From assembly GCA_902565305.1 (NCBI GenBank), contig CACFEJ010000001.1:18209-82208 (forward strand): DNA of 64,000 nt, given 5' to 3'. This document shows, piece after piece, positions 51,306-61,862 of this stretch (the stretch's first letter is position 1; each line of letters begins with the position of its first letter). The translations under genes were made by a program, and so were the position numbers. The notes beneath the pieces were generated by a model. That model saw only the letters and a program-made list of their open reading frames with translations. It was not told the DNA's origin and made no database searches. This DNA is from an uncultured Prochlorococcus sp. (GTDB lineage Bacteria > Cyanobacteriota > Cyanobacteriia > PCC-6307 > Cyanobiaceae).

Positions 51306-52766
51306 ATGACCACTGCTTTGCAAACGCCTCAAAGGCGCTCTAGGTCCAAATTACAAGATGCAAGTCTTGTTAATGGACCTATGCTCCTTTTGAGGAGTAT
51401 TCGAGGATTTAGTTCAAACCGCTCTATGTTGTGGCTTGCGACTGTTCCTTTAGCTTTGTTTGGTTTAGGTATTTTTAATCTTTCAGCTCACGCGGCTGAT
51501 TTACCTGAGTTGAATGCAGCTTTTCTTGCTAACAATTTATGGCTTTTGATCGCTACTATTTTAGTGATCTTTATGAACGCTGGCTTCGCTATGGTTGAGG
51601 CAGGTATGTGTCGTTCTAAGAACGCAGTAAACATCCTTGCTAAAAACCTATTCGTATTTGCCTTAGCGGTAACCTCTTATTGGTTTATCGGCTATTCCTT
51701 AATGTACGGAGGTAGTGTTGCTGACGGATGGCTTTATTTTGGCGGCTTATTTTTTGATCCAACAGTTACTGCAGATATGGTAACTGATGCTGGATTAGTC
51801 CCAACAGTTGATTTCTTGTTCCAGTCTGCATTCGCAGGAACTGCGGCAACTATCGTATCCGGTCTTGTTGCTGAAAGAGTTAAATTTGGAGAATTTGTTG
51901 TTTTTGCTGTTGTATTAACTGCATTTATATATCCAATTGCTGGTAGCTGGAAATGGAATGGTGGTTGGCTTGATTCCTTAGGTTTTGTAGACTTTGCTGG
52001 TTCTTCAATTGTTCACTCAGTTGGAGCATGGGCGGGTCTTGTAGGAGCTATGCTTCTTGGACCAAGAATTGGCAAATACTCTGATGGGAAACCACAAGCT
52101 ATGCCAGGCCACAATATGGCTATAGCTACTCTAGGTGCATTAGTTCTATGGATAGGTTGGTATGGTTTTAACCCCGGTTCTCAACTTGCTATGGATCAAT
52201 GGGTTCCATATGTTGCTGTAACAACTACTTTGGCAGCAGCAGCTGGAGCTATTGGTGCAACTATTGTTTCAACATTAACTTCAGGCAAGCCTGATCTTAC
52301 AATGATAATTAACGGAATCCTTGCTGGTTTGGTTAGTATCACTGCTGGTTGTGGTGATATGACTCTTGCTGGAGCCTGGTTCGCAGGACTAGTTGGCGGA
52401 ATAATCGTTGTATTTTCAGTTGCAGCACTTGATGCCGCTGAGATCGATGATCCTGTAGGCGCATTCTCTGTACACGGAGTATGTGGTGTATGGGGTACTG
52501 TAGTTATCGGTCTTTGGGGTACAGCAGTACAAGGTGATGGAGCAGGTATGGGATTGTTCAATGGTGGAGGTATTACCCTTCTTCTAGTTCAAGCTCTTGG
52601 TGCCGCAGCTTATGCTATTTGGACACTAGTTACTTGCTGGATTGCCTGGTCTGTAATTGGAGGATTATTCGGTGGTATCCGAGTATCTGAAGAGGAAGAG
52701 ACTCAAGGCTTAGATATAGGAGAACATGGAATGGAAGCATATCCAGACTTTGCATCTGCTAAATAA
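51306..52766 (+). CDS. amt: Ammonium transporter
   Basis: NAGFAMVEAGMCRSKNAVNILAKN, GSSIVHSVGAWAGLVGAMLLGPR, HGVCGVWGT. Confidence 0.97.
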   Translation: MTTALQTPQRRSRSKLQDASLVNGPMLLLRSIRGFSSNRSMLWLATVPLALFGLGIFNLSAHAADLPELNAAFLANNLWLLIATILVIFMNAGFAMVEAGMCRSKNAVNILAKNLFVFALAVTSYWFIGYSLMYGGSVADGWLYFGGLFFDPTVTADMVTDAGLVPTVDFLFQSAFAGTAATIVSGLVAERVKFGEFVVFAVVLTAFIYPIAGSWKWNGGWLDSLGFVDFAGSSIVHSVGAWAGLVGAMLLGPRIGKYSDGKPQAMPGHNMAIATLGALVLWIGWYGFNPGSQLAMDQWVPYVAVTTTLAAAAGAIGATIVSTLTSGKPDLTMIINGILAGLVSITAGCGDMTLAGAWFAGLVGGIIVVFSVAALDAAEIDDPVGAFSVHGVCGVWGTVVIGLWGTAVQGDGAGMGLFNGGGITLLLVQALGAAAYAIWTLVTCWIAWSVIGGLFGGIRVSEEEETQGLDIGEHGMEAYPDFASAK

Positions 52767-52785
52767 TCTAACTGAAAATTGTCTT

Positions 52786-52820
52786 AAGAAACCTGACTTA
52801 TGTCAGGTTTCTTTTTTTTT
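52786..52820 (+). terminator. amt intrinsic terminator
   Basis: AAGAAACCTGACttatGTCAGGTTTCTTTTTTTTT. Confidence 0.95.
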
Positions 52821-52855
52821 TCGAAAAATTATTTAAAACGTTGTAATATAAAAGG

Positions 52856-54052
52856 ATGGACACTCAAGCTTTTAGAAGATCCCTTCATCATTCTGATAGA
52901 TACAATAGGAGGGGTTTCGATTCTCCAACAAAAAGAGCTCAAGCGTTAGAAGAAGCTTACCAAAGTGATTTGATAAGTTCTATTAGGGATAATGGTTTTA
53001 CTTACACTAAAGGCAGACTTAAAATTAAGTTGGCTCAAGCCTTTGGTTTCTGTTGGGGAGTTGAAAGAGCTGTAGCAATGGCTTATGAAACTAGAAGACA
53101 TTACCCAAATGAGAATATTTGGATAACAAACGAAATAATTCATAATCCCTCCGTTAATGATCATTTAAGAAAAATGAATGTAAAATTCATTTCAGCTAAA
53201 AATGGAATTAAAGATTTTTCTTTAGTCTCCAATGGCGATGTTGTTATACTTCCTGCCTTCGGAGCTACTGTCCAAGAAATGAAACTCTTGCATGAAAAAG
53301 GTTGTCACATCATTGATACAACTTGTCCATGGGTTTCTAAGGTTTGGCATACTGTTGAAAAACATAAAAAACATGTTTTCACATCTATTATTCATGGAAA
53401 ATTTAAACATGAAGAGACTCTCGCTACAAGTTCATTTGCAGGTAAATATTTAGTTGTACTTGATCTAGAAGAAGCAAAATATGTATCTGAATATATTCTT
53501 GGGAGAGGTAACAGAAATGAGTTTATGAACAAATTTGCTAAAGCTTGTTCTAATGGATTTGATCCGGATAAAGATTTAGATAGAGTAGGAGTTGCAAATC
53601 AGACAACTATGCTTAAGAGCGAGACTGAAGAAATTGGAAAGGTTTTTGAAAAGACGATGTTAAAAAAATTTGGCCCAGAAAACTTAAATAGTCATTTTTT
53701 AGCTTTTAACACAATTTGTGATGCAACTGAAGAAAGACAAGATGCAATGTTCTCTTTGGTTGATGAAGAACTTGATATTCTAGTAGTTATTGGAGGCTTC
53801 AATTCTTCCAATACTACTCACCTACAAGAAATAGCAATTACTAAAAATATTTCTTCTTTTCACATTGATACGCCAGAGAGGATATCAGTTAAAGAAAACT
53901 CAATATTTCATAAACCACTAGGATCAGAATTAGAACTTAAAAATAATTTTCTACCAAGTGGAAAAATCAATGTTGGAATTACTTCAGGAGCATCCACTCC
54001 TGATAAGGTCGTTGCAGATGTTATTGAAAAGTTAATTGATATTGCTTCCTGA
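52856..54052 (+). CDS. ispH: 4-hydroxy-3-methylbut-2-enyl diphosphate reductase
   Basis: [52 protein letters not shown]. Confidence 0.96.
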   Translation: MDTQAFRRSLHHSDRYNRRGFDSPTKRAQALEEAYQSDLISSIRDNGFTYTKGRLKIKLAQAFGFCWGVERAVAMAYETRRHYPNENIWITNEIIHNPSVNDHLRKMNVKFISAKNGIKDFSLVSNGDVVILPAFGATVQEMKLLHEKGCHIIDTTCPWVSKVWHTVEKHKKHVFTSIIHGKFKHEETLATSSFAGKYLVVLDLEEAKYVSEYILGRGNRNEFMNKFAKACSNGFDPDKDLDRVGVANQTTMLKSETEEIGKVFEKTMLKKFGPENLNSHFLAFNTICDATEERQDAMFSLVDEELDILVVIGGFNSSNTTHLQEIAITKNISSFHIDTPERISVKENSIFHKPLGSELELKNNFLPSGKINVGITSGASTPDKVVADVIEKLIDIAS

Positions 54053-54155
54053 ATTTGTTATTTATTTATAAATTTGCTTAGTTTTTTTAATTTATTAGTC
54101 AGATAATTCCAAAAGATCTACTTTATTAACTAGAATAATGAAAAATTTATGAAGT

Positions 54156-54716
54156 ATGGAAGACAAAGCACAAACTAATCAGGGTCAAACTGCAAGTATG
54201 AATAGAACTAAAGCGCCCCAAAAAGTTGAAGTTGTAGTTGCCAATTCATCTTCAGGGTCAGAAGTTAATATCCTTGGAGAACTTTCGATTTTTGTTTTAA
54301 GAATAGGTTTTTGTGCGTTGATGATTCATCATGGCCTTGAGAAACTGCAGGATCCCCAGGGTTTTGCAGAATTTGTAGTTGGTAAGTATTTCCCATTTTT
54401 GCCTGGTGATCCTGTTATTTGGACTTTTGGAGCGGCAATTACTCAACTGGTATGCCCAGTTGGATTGGCTTTAGGGATTTTTGCGAGGCTTTCTTCTCTT
54501 GGTCTATTCTCCACCATGGCATTTGCAGTTTATTTTCATCTCCTTGATACTGGACTAGAAGGTTTTCCTCTAGCAGTGGTTGAAGGTCATAATTATGCTT
54601 TCGAATTGTCTTTTATATACGGGGCTATTTCTCTCTACTTTCTATGTGCAGGTCCAGGCAGGCTATCTTTATTCAGAAAAACTAACAAGATTACATACTA
54701 TCCAAAATCAACATAA
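54156..54716 (+). CDS. DoxX family membrane protein
   Basis: LRIGFCALMIHHGLEKLQDPQGFAEFV, DoxX-like TM pattern. Confidence 0.8.
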   Translation: MEDKAQTNQGQTASMNRTKAPQKVEVVVANSSSGSEVNILGELSIFVLRIGFCALMIHHGLEKLQDPQGFAEFVVGKYFPFLPGDPVIWTFGAAITQLVCPVGLALGIFARLSSLGLFSTMAFAVYFHLLDTGLEGFPLAVVEGHNYAFELSFIYGAISLYFLCAGPGRLSLFRKTNKITYYPKST

Positions 54717-54717
54717 T

Positions 54718-56271
54718 TTAATGTAAAAAGTGCCTTTTTTGGGTAAATACCATTGAGATTCCTTTTAAATTGCACATATCTATACTTTCTTGGTCTCTTA
54801 GACTTCCTCCTGGTTGAATAATAGCTTTTATTCCATATTCATTTGCTAGTTCTACAGTATCTGCAAATGGGAAAAACCCATCACTGGCCAAGACAGCATC
54901 AGAAGATAACCTTCCAGCTGCTCTTAATGCGATTTTTGCTGCTCCAACTCTATTCATTTGTCCAGCTCCAATACCAATAGTTTTTTGGTCTTTAGCAATA
55001 ACAATGGCATTAGATTTCACATGTTTACAAATTTTCCATGCAAAATTTAGATCTAAGTTAATTTGATTACTAGGATTTTTATTAGTTACTGAAATCCAAT
55101 TTTCAGTTTTTTCTTCACTATCGTCAGAATCTTGAACTAGTAATCCGCCCATTATTGATTTTGTTGATTTTTGATTCTCTTTTTGAAGTTGATCTTTTGA
55201 AAACTTTAAAATTCTTAAATTCTTTTTAACTTTTAAAATTTCTAAAGCTTCCTCATCAAAAGATGGAGCGACGACACACTCTAAGAAAATATCTTTGAGT
55301 TGAATTGCGGTTTCACTATCAACATTTGAATTAAAAGCAACTATTCCTCCAAATGCACTAACAGAGTCGCATTCCAAAGCATTCAAAAATGCTTTGGAAG
55401 CTGAATTACTTATAGAGGCACCACAAGGATTATTGTGTTTTAAAATAACAGAGGCACACATGTCTCTTGTAAGTTCATCTTTTTTTGTGTAGCCAAATTC
55501 TAAAACTGTTGAAAGTGCCGACTCTAGATCTAATAGATTGTTATAACTTAAGTCTTTTCCTTGTAATTGTTCTGCTGCGTTCCATCCAATGTTACTTAAA
55601 CCATACCAGAAAGCTTTTTGATGTGGATTCTCCCCATATCTTAAGGTTTTGATTAGAGGATAAGACTCAATATATTTGGAAGATTGTAAATCTCTTTCTT
55701 TTCTTATCCAATTAGATATTGTAGTGTCATAGTCTGCCGTATGTTGAAAAGCTTCAAGGGCTAATTTTGCTTTATATGAGTCTTGCAATTCACCTTTTTT
55801 ACTTTCTTCAAGAAAATTTTGATACTGACTAGGATCTACTAAAACGGAAACATCTTTATGATTTTTAGCTGCAGAACGAATCATAGATGGCCCTCCGATA
55901 TCGATATTTTCAATAGCATCTTCCCATTTAGCTCCCTGAGCTACAGTTTTTTTAAAGGGATATAAATTTACAACTACTAAGTCAATTAACTCAAGATTGT
56001 TAGCTTCTATATCTTTTTTATGTTCTTCATCAGTTCTTTTAGCTAATATTCCCCCGTGTATTTTTGGATGTAAAGTTTTAACTCTTCCTCCAAGAATTTC
56101 TGGAGAATTAGTAAAATCAGAAACTTTAATAACTGGAATTTTAGCCTCTTCAAGATGATTGGCAGTTCCTCCACTTGATAGAATTTTATAATTAAATTGC
56201 TCTACCAATTCCTGACAAAATGGGATTATATTTTTTTTATCAGAGACACTTACTAAAGCTAATGGAGACAT
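54718..56271 (-). CDS. purH: Bifunctional AICAR transformylase/IMP cyclohydrolase
   Basis: ALVSVSDKKNIIPF, GGRVKTLHPKIHGGILA, NIDIGGPSMIRSAAKNH, LKHNNPCGAS. Confidence 0.97.
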   Translation of the reverse strand: MSPLALVSVSDKKNIIPFCQELVEQFNYKILSSGGTANHLEEAKIPVIKVSDFTNSPEILGGRVKTLHPKIHGGILAKRTDEEHKKDIEANNLELIDLVVVNLYPFKKTVAQGAKWEDAIENIDIGGPSMIRSAAKNHKDVSVLVDPSQYQNFLEESKKGELQDSYKAKLALEAFQHTADYDTTISNWIRKERDLQSSKYIESYPLIKTLRYGENPHQKAFWYGLSNIGWNAAEQLQGKDLSYNNLLDLESALSTVLEFGYTKKDELTRDMCASVILKHNNPCGASISNSASKAFLNALECDSVSAFGGIVAFNSNVDSETAIQLKDIFLECVVAPSFDEEALEILKVKKNLRILKFSKDQLQKENQKSTKSIMGGLLVQDSDDSEEKTENWISVTNKNPSNQINLDLNFAWKICKHVKSNAIVIAKDQKTIGIGAGQMNRVGAAKIALRAAGRLSSDAVLASDGFFPFADTVELANEYGIKAIIQPGGSLRDQESIDMCNLKGISMVFTQKRHFLH

Positions 56272-56304
56272 TATGGGAAAGTTTACTTACTTAAGAATAT
56301 AAAC

Positions 56305-56922
56305 ATGAAATATGCTATCGATCATGAATTTGTCTGGATTAGCTCTCAAACTGCAACTCATAGAATTATTTTGATGCATGGTTGGGGAGCTGATTCAGAT
56401 GACCTTTTAACCTTAGGAAAGGAGATGACTGAAACAATAAATCTTAATTTTGAGGTAATTTCTTTGAGGGCTCCTGGATTACACCCAAGTGGTCAGGGAA
56501 GACAGTGGTATAGATTATACCCACATGATTGGAATGGAGCTGAGGTTGAAGTAAAAAAACTTGTAGTTACATTAAAAAATTTTGATACTGATCAGATTCC
56601 ACTAAGAAAAACAATTTTGTTGGGGTTCTCTCAGGGGGCGGCAATGGCAATTGATGCGGGATTTAGGTTAAATTTTGGATTAATTGTTGCTTGTAGTGGC
56701 TATCCTCACCCTAACTGGGACCCGGGAGAAAAATTCTCCCCATTGATTATTAGTCATGGTTTATTTGATGACGTTGTGCCTATAGATGCTTCTAGGACAA
56801 TTTATGAAAAGGTAAAGAGTAAGTCTTCTAAATTTTGTGAATTATTAGAATTCGATGGGTTTCATCAAATTGATTCAAATTTAATTAATTTTATAAGTTC
56901 AAATATAAGTAATATTTTTTAA
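56305..56922 (+). CDS. Alpha/beta hydrolase, carboxylesterase/phospholipase family
   Basis: LMHGWGADSDDLL, LLGFSQGAAMAIDAGF, SHGLFDDVVP. Confidence 0.85.
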   Translation: MKYAIDHEFVWISSQTATHRIILMHGWGADSDDLLTLGKEMTETINLNFEVISLRAPGLHPSGQGRQWYRLYPHDWNGAEVEVKKLVVTLKNFDTDQIPLRKTILLGFSQGAAMAIDAGFRLNFGLIVACSGYPHPNWDPGEKFSPLIISHGLFDDVVPIDASRTIYEKVKSKSSKFCELLEFDGFHQIDSNLINFISSNISNIF

Positions 56923-57287
56923 ACAAAAGCATATTCATATTCTTCAATCTCTTCCCAATCATCTGCAGTAAGTTCTAGACCTTCAAATATTTTTTCTTCA
57001 CCAATTCCTTCAACTACAACTTTTAGCGATGGAAATAGAAAATGATTTTCTTCAGCATATTGGGCGCTAAATAACCCTTTTTCTCCCCAAAAAAATCTAT
57101 CGGTGGTGTGTTCATTTCTTCTGACATTGAAAACTGAAGGCGCAGATAGACCATTTTCAGCTATGAATCTTCTAGCTGCTGTAACTGGTTTATGTTTGCC
57201 AGTCTCGATATGATAAATAGGTACATGTGCCATTACTCTTTGGCCAGCCAATCTTCTTCTGCTGATTCTTTTTCTTTTTTTTGACAT
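56919..57287 (-). CDS. Conserved cyanobacterial protein (DUF3155-like)
   Basis: RRLAGQRVMAHVPIYHIETGKHKPVTAARRFIAENGL. Confidence 0.7.
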   Translation of the reverse strand: MSKKRKRISRRRLAGQRVMAHVPIYHIETGKHKPVTAARRFIAENGLSAPSVFNVRRNEHTTDRFFWGEKGLFSAQYAEENHFLFPSLKVVVEGIGEEKIFEGLELTADDWEEIEEYEYAFV

Positions 57288-57529
57288 TGATTGGTACTCC
57301 TGAAATTATTAATGAGATTAGTCGTATTTATTTTTACTAATCTTATATATGTGATTTTAAATTCACTTCAAATTACATAGAGGACCCATCAACCCCTGAT
57401 GTAGCTTAAAATATGATTAGAAGTTCATATTTAAGGCTGGCTAAAGTCAGACCTCTTTATATATCTTAATACTTTTTTCATATTTTACAAGCCCTTTTTC
57501 AAGTTTTTTTTTAAAAAATTTCTCTTATT

Positions 57530-58666
57530 ATGAATCTTTCAAAAAAATTTGAAGAATTAATTTTAAAACAGCTAGAGAGTTTTGGCTGCTCAATGGGCGT
57601 GACTAATTTAGTTATGTATCTTGCTTCAGCTAAGCAAGGAACTAAAGCATCTTTTGAAATGATTGGTCAATGGCCACAAATCGATAGGCTACTTACTTCA
57701 ATAGAAGATGATCCTGCACTAAAGGTTTCATCGCCAAATAGAAGATGGTATCCACTACAAGAAAACGATATTCTACTTGGTGTCCTTAGGGTAGAAACTG
57801 ATTTGAAAGGGGGGAATTGGCCAGTATCTCTCGATTCTAGATTAAAAGCGCTTTCAATATCTTTAGCTAAATGCGTCTCTATCGAATTAGAACGTCAAAA
57901 TAAAAATGAAGAAGTCAATTATTTAAAAAATCAGGTCAATGTCATAATTCATCAATTAAGGAATCCATTAGCTGCTATTAGGACATATGCAAAATTATTA
58001 ATAAAAAGACTTGGTTCAGATGATGATTCTATTGAAATAGTCGAACGGATGATAATAGAGCAAAAACAAATTAATCAATATATGGATTCTTTTGCGAAAT
58101 TAAATTCACCTATTCAACTTCCTTTGGAAATTGGAGAGGAAAGATTATTATTACCACCAAATTTAGATAATAAAAAGGTAATAACTGTTCAGAGTTTATT
58201 GAGGCCAATATTAGAAAGGGGTAAAGCTAATGCGGATTTAGAGAATAGAGATTGGACTGAACCTTCTCTTTGGCCAGATTGGACTATTTCGCCATTAAAG
58301 GCAAAATATGCAGTAATTGCTGAAATTGTGGCTAATTTATTAGAAAATGCTTTTAAATATGCCCAAAAAGATGCTGAAATTGGACTTGCAATTACTAGTA
58401 ATGGACTTTGTATATTCGATGATGGTAAAAAAATAACCAAAATTGAAAACGAAAAAATTTTTGAAAAAGGTTTTAGAGGATCTGCCGCTAAAAAGAAGGA
58501 CGGCACTGGTGTGGGACTTTTTTTGGCGAGGAAATTAGCAAAACAAATTGGAGGAGATTTGAGATTACTGGAAAATAACTCTATTGATAGTACTGAGAAA
58601 TCAACAAATCTTAATCAGAAAAACATTTTCTATTTAGAACTACCTATAAAAGAATTGCATGCATAA
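57530..58666 (+). CDS. Sensor histidine kinase (possibly Hik2/CSK-like)
   Basis: H-box IIHQLRNPLAAIRTYAKLLIKRL, N-box IVANLLENAFKYA, G-box DGTGVGLFLARKLA. Confidence 0.88.
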   Translation: MNLSKKFEELILKQLESFGCSMGVTNLVMYLASAKQGTKASFEMIGQWPQIDRLLTSIEDDPALKVSSPNRRWYPLQENDILLGVLRVETDLKGGNWPVSLDSRLKALSISLAKCVSIELERQNKNEEVNYLKNQVNVIIHQLRNPLAAIRTYAKLLIKRLGSDDDSIEIVERMIIEQKQINQYMDSFAKLNSPIQLPLEIGEERLLLPPNLDNKKVITVQSLLRPILERGKANADLENRDWTEPSLWPDWTISPLKAKYAVIAEIVANLLENAFKYAQKDAEIGLAITSNGLCIFDDGKKITKIENEKIFEKGFRGSAAKKKDGTGVGLFLARKLAKQIGGDLRLLENNSIDSTEKSTNLNQKNIFYLELPIKELHA

Positions 58667-59384
58667 TCAACATTGCAGTTTCAACTAGTACAACACTTGC
58701 ACCGCAGGCATCTCCATTGAAGCCTCCAATTTTATTACCCAGTATGATTGGGATGGAATAACTTAGAAAAATACCTATTAAAATAAGAATTAAAAATTTA
58801 ATTAATATTGTTTGGGATGTAATTGAAACAAATTGGTATGCAATGAAAATTAAAAGAAAAATAATGGATATCAAAGATTCTTTTTTAAATCCATTCCAAA
58901 ACTTTTTGTGACTAATAGATTTTTTCTTATAACTGATATATTTAAACTTTTCTATAAAAAATAAATTTGAAAATCTTCCCCAAAATAAGCATATAGGTAA
59001 AACAAAAGTTATTAGGTTTTGAATTTTCAGTATGCAAGCAATTTGAATTAAAGTTATAAAAACTAAAGCTTGAACGCCAAAGGAACCAACTTTACTGTCT
59101 TTCATGGCTTTTAAACGTTTCTTTTTACCTGCAAAAATACCATCGAAAGTATCCATTAAACCATCGAGGTGTAGACCACCAGTAATTAAATATCCCGAAG
59201 CTAGACAAATTAATGTAGATGAATAAATTGACCAAGAGTTTGTTCTTAAAAAAAGAAAAATATAACTCTGTATTGTTCCAATAAAAAATCCTAAAGGCGG
59301 CGCAAATTGTGCAATATTTTTAAATTCGGGATTAATTAAAGGTATCTTCGGAAATGTCGTATAAAAAATCCAAGAGCCTGCCAA
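58644..59384 (-). CDS. cobS: Cobalamin-5'-phosphate synthase (adenosylcobinamide-GDP ribazoletransferase)
   Basis: LITGGLHLDGLMDTFDGIFAGKKKRLKAMKDSKVGSFGVQAL. Confidence 0.94.
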   Translation of the reverse strand: MAGSWIFYTTFPKIPLINPEFKNIAQFAPPLGFFIGTIQSYIFLFLRTNSWSIYSSTLICLASGYLITGGLHLDGLMDTFDGIFAGKKKRLKAMKDSKVGSFGVQALVFITLIQIACILKIQNLITFVLPICLFWGRFSNLFFIEKFKYISYKKKSISHKKFWNGFKKESLISIIFLLIFIAYQFVSITSQTILIKFLILILIGIFLSYSIPIILGNKIGGFNGDACGASVVLVETAMLIMHAILL

Positions 59385-59482
59385 ATTTTTTATTAAATAT
59401 TTTTTGATGAGATAAAAGTAGATTCAATATTAAATAATAGGTTAGATTAATGAAAAAGGATCAAAAAATTTTATAAATTATC

Positions 59483-60601
59483 GTGTTTGAATTTGAAATT
59501 ACATCGAATTGCAGTAATACAGGGGCAAGAACTGGTATATTTCATACACCAAATGGTGAGGTAAATACCCCAAAATTTATGCCTGTGGGTACTTTGGGAA
59601 CGGTTAAAGGGATTTCATCTAAGCAACTAACCTCGACAGGGTCAGAAATGATTCTCTCAAATACCTTTCATCTTCATTTACAACCTGGAGAAAAATTAGT
59701 TAATGAATCTGGTGGAATACATAAGTTCATGAATTGGCCTAAGCCAATTCTTACTGATTCTGGAGGATATCAAGTTTTTAGTTTGGCTAAATTAAACAAT
59801 ATTTCTGATAAAGGAGTGGAATTTAAAAATCCAAGAGATGGTAGTAATGTATTTTTATCACCTGAAAAAGTAATACAGATCCAAATGGATCTTGGATCGG
59901 ATGTTGCGATGGCTTTTGACCATTGTCCTCCGCATACAGCTAACGAAAATGATATTGAGGATTCTTTACAAAGAACTCATTCATGGTTGCAAAAATGTGT
60001 CGAGACTCATCAGAAATCTAATCAAGCATTATTTGGTATAGTTCAAGGTGGTAAGTATCCTAGATTGAGAGAATATAGCGCAAAATATACAAGTTCTTTT
60101 GATCTGCCTGGAATAGCAGTGGGAGGTGTAAGTGTTGGCGAGGCAGTCGAACAAATACATAGTGTAATTAATTACGTCCCGAAATTCTTACCAATAAATA
60201 AACCAAGATATTTAATGGGAATTGGCTCTTTAAGAGAAATTTCTTTAGCTGTTGCAAATGGATTTGATATATTTGACTGTGTTTTGCCTACAAGACTAGG
60301 AAGACATGGGACTGCATTTTTCAATGATGAAAGATTGAATTTGCGAAATGCTCGATTTAAAAATGACTTTTCTCCAATTGACAAAACTTGTAAATGCGAG
60401 ACTTGCAAATCCTATTCTAGAGCATATTTGCATCATCTAATTAGAAATGACGAAATATTAGGCCTAACACTTATAAGTTTGCACAATATTGCTCACCTAA
60501 TAAGATTTACCAATGCAATTTCTACTGCAATTAAAAATAATTGTTTTACAAATGATTTCGCTCCTTGGAAAACATCCTCTATTGCTCACTATACGTGGTA
60601 A
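59483..60601 (+). CDS. tgt: Queuine tRNA-ribosyltransferase (GTG start)
   Basis: [49 protein letters not shown]-type motif [13 protein letters not shown]. Confidence 0.97.
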   Translation: MFEFEITSNCSNTGARTGIFHTPNGEVNTPKFMPVGTLGTVKGISSKQLTSTGSEMILSNTFHLHLQPGEKLVNESGGIHKFMNWPKPILTDSGGYQVFSLAKLNNISDKGVEFKNPRDGSNVFLSPEKVIQIQMDLGSDVAMAFDHCPPHTANENDIEDSLQRTHSWLQKCVETHQKSNQALFGIVQGGKYPRLREYSAKYTSSFDLPGIAVGGVSVGEAVEQIHSVINYVPKFLPINKPRYLMGIGSLREISLAVANGFDIFDCVLPTRLGRHGTAFFNDERLNLRNARFKNDFSPIDKTCKCETCKSYSRAYLHHLIRNDEILGLTLISLHNIAHLIRFTNAISTAIKNNCFTNDFAPWKTSSIAHYTW

Positions 60602-60634
60602 CGTCTTATCATAATTAATTAAATTATCAAAAAG

Positions 60635-60775
60635 GTGCTCATTCTATTTAATACATTCGCTGAATTGCCCGAGGCTTATAAGGCCTTTGCTCCAACTGTT
60701 GATGTTCTTCCACTTATTCCTTTATTTTTCTTTTTGTTGGTATTTGTTTGGCAAGCTGCAGTTGGATTTAAATAA
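60635..60775 (+). CDS. psbK: Photosystem II protein PsbK, not in ORF track (GTG start)
   Basis: [45 protein letters not shown]. Confidence 0.95.
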
Positions 60776-60801
60776 AATTATTTAAGTTTAGATTGTTTTT
60801 A

Positions 60802-61806
60802 TTAGAAAGGATTTTCAAGTAAAATCGCATCTCCAGAATTATCTACAGCACTCTCTATAAAATCAGCAATTTTTAATGCTCTTGAGGCTTGCTCACCATC
60901 AACCTCAGGTGTTTCTTTACCCTGAACGCATTTAAGAAAATGCTCCAGTTCTGCATATAGAGGTTCAATGGAAGTTGTGCTAACTTCTTCGACATATCCA
61001 TCATTTCTATAAACTAATTCTCCATGCTCTGCTGTGTATGATTCATGAGACTTTCGATGGATTTGTAAAGAGTGATTTAAGAAATCAGTTTCTACTAGTC
61101 CATTTTGGCAGTGAGCACTTAAATTTCTAATTTTTTTGTGACTCATTTTGCTGGCAGTTAAGCTTGCAATAACATTATTTTTAAAAACTAAAGTAGCATT
61201 GACATAATCTATTAATCCTTCGCTATTTCTTCCTCCCACAGCTGCTAATTTTTGTATTTTTGAGTTTACAAGTTCTAAAATAAGATCAATATCATGAATC
61301 ATTAAATCCATTACAACAGACACATCATTTGCTCTCTCTGCATGAGGACTATGCCTCCTTGCTTCTAAAACAACAATTTCTTCATTATTTACTATTTTAT
61401 TTAATTCTCTAAAAGCAGGATTAAATCTTTCAATATGCCCAACTTGTAATAGACAGTTACTTGCATTAGCGGCCTCTATTAAAGATTTTGCTTCTAACTC
61501 GTTTGCTGCAATTGGTTTTTCAATGAGAACGTTAGTTCCTCCCTTTAGACAATCTAGTCCTACTTTTTGATGAAGTAGTGTAGGGACAGCGATACAGATA
61601 GCATCAACTTTTGGAATTAGGTCCTTATAATCCTTGAACCATTCACATTGAAATTGCTCTATTGCTAATTTGCCTCTCTCTTCATTTGGATCTGCTACTC
61701 CAATGAGATTTGCATCTTTGAGTAAACTTAGTACTCGAGCATGATGCCAGCCCATATTTCCTATACCTATGACTCCAACCTTTACGGGTGATGAGGTTGG
61801 TTGCAT
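60802..61806 (-). CDS. Gfo/Idh/MocA family oxidoreductase
   Basis: VGVIGIGNMGWHHARVLSLL, EKPIAANELEAKSLIEAA. Confidence 0.9.
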   Translation of the reverse strand: MQPTSSPVKVGVIGIGNMGWHHARVLSLLKDANLIGVADPNEERGKLAIEQFQCEWFKDYKDLIPKVDAICIAVPTLLHQKVGLDCLKGGTNVLIEKPIAANELEAKSLIEAANASNCLLQVGHIERFNPAFRELNKIVNNEEIVVLEARRHSPHAERANDVSVVMDLMIHDIDLILELVNSKIQKLAAVGGRNSEGLIDYVNATLVFKNNVIASLTASKMSHKKIRNLSAHCQNGLVETDFLNHSLQIHRKSHESYTAEHGELVYRNDGYVEEVSTTSIEPLYAELEHFLKCVQGKETPEVDGEQASRALKIADFIESAVDNSGDAILLENPF

Positions 61807-61862
61807 AATTTCAAATCCATATATTTATTATCATTATCCTCTATGGGGAGTCACATTTAGCT

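Noticed and set aside
52196-52561. 121-aa minus-strand ORF inside amt
   Set aside because: Antisense to Amt; Pro/Thr/Ala-rich shadow ORF.
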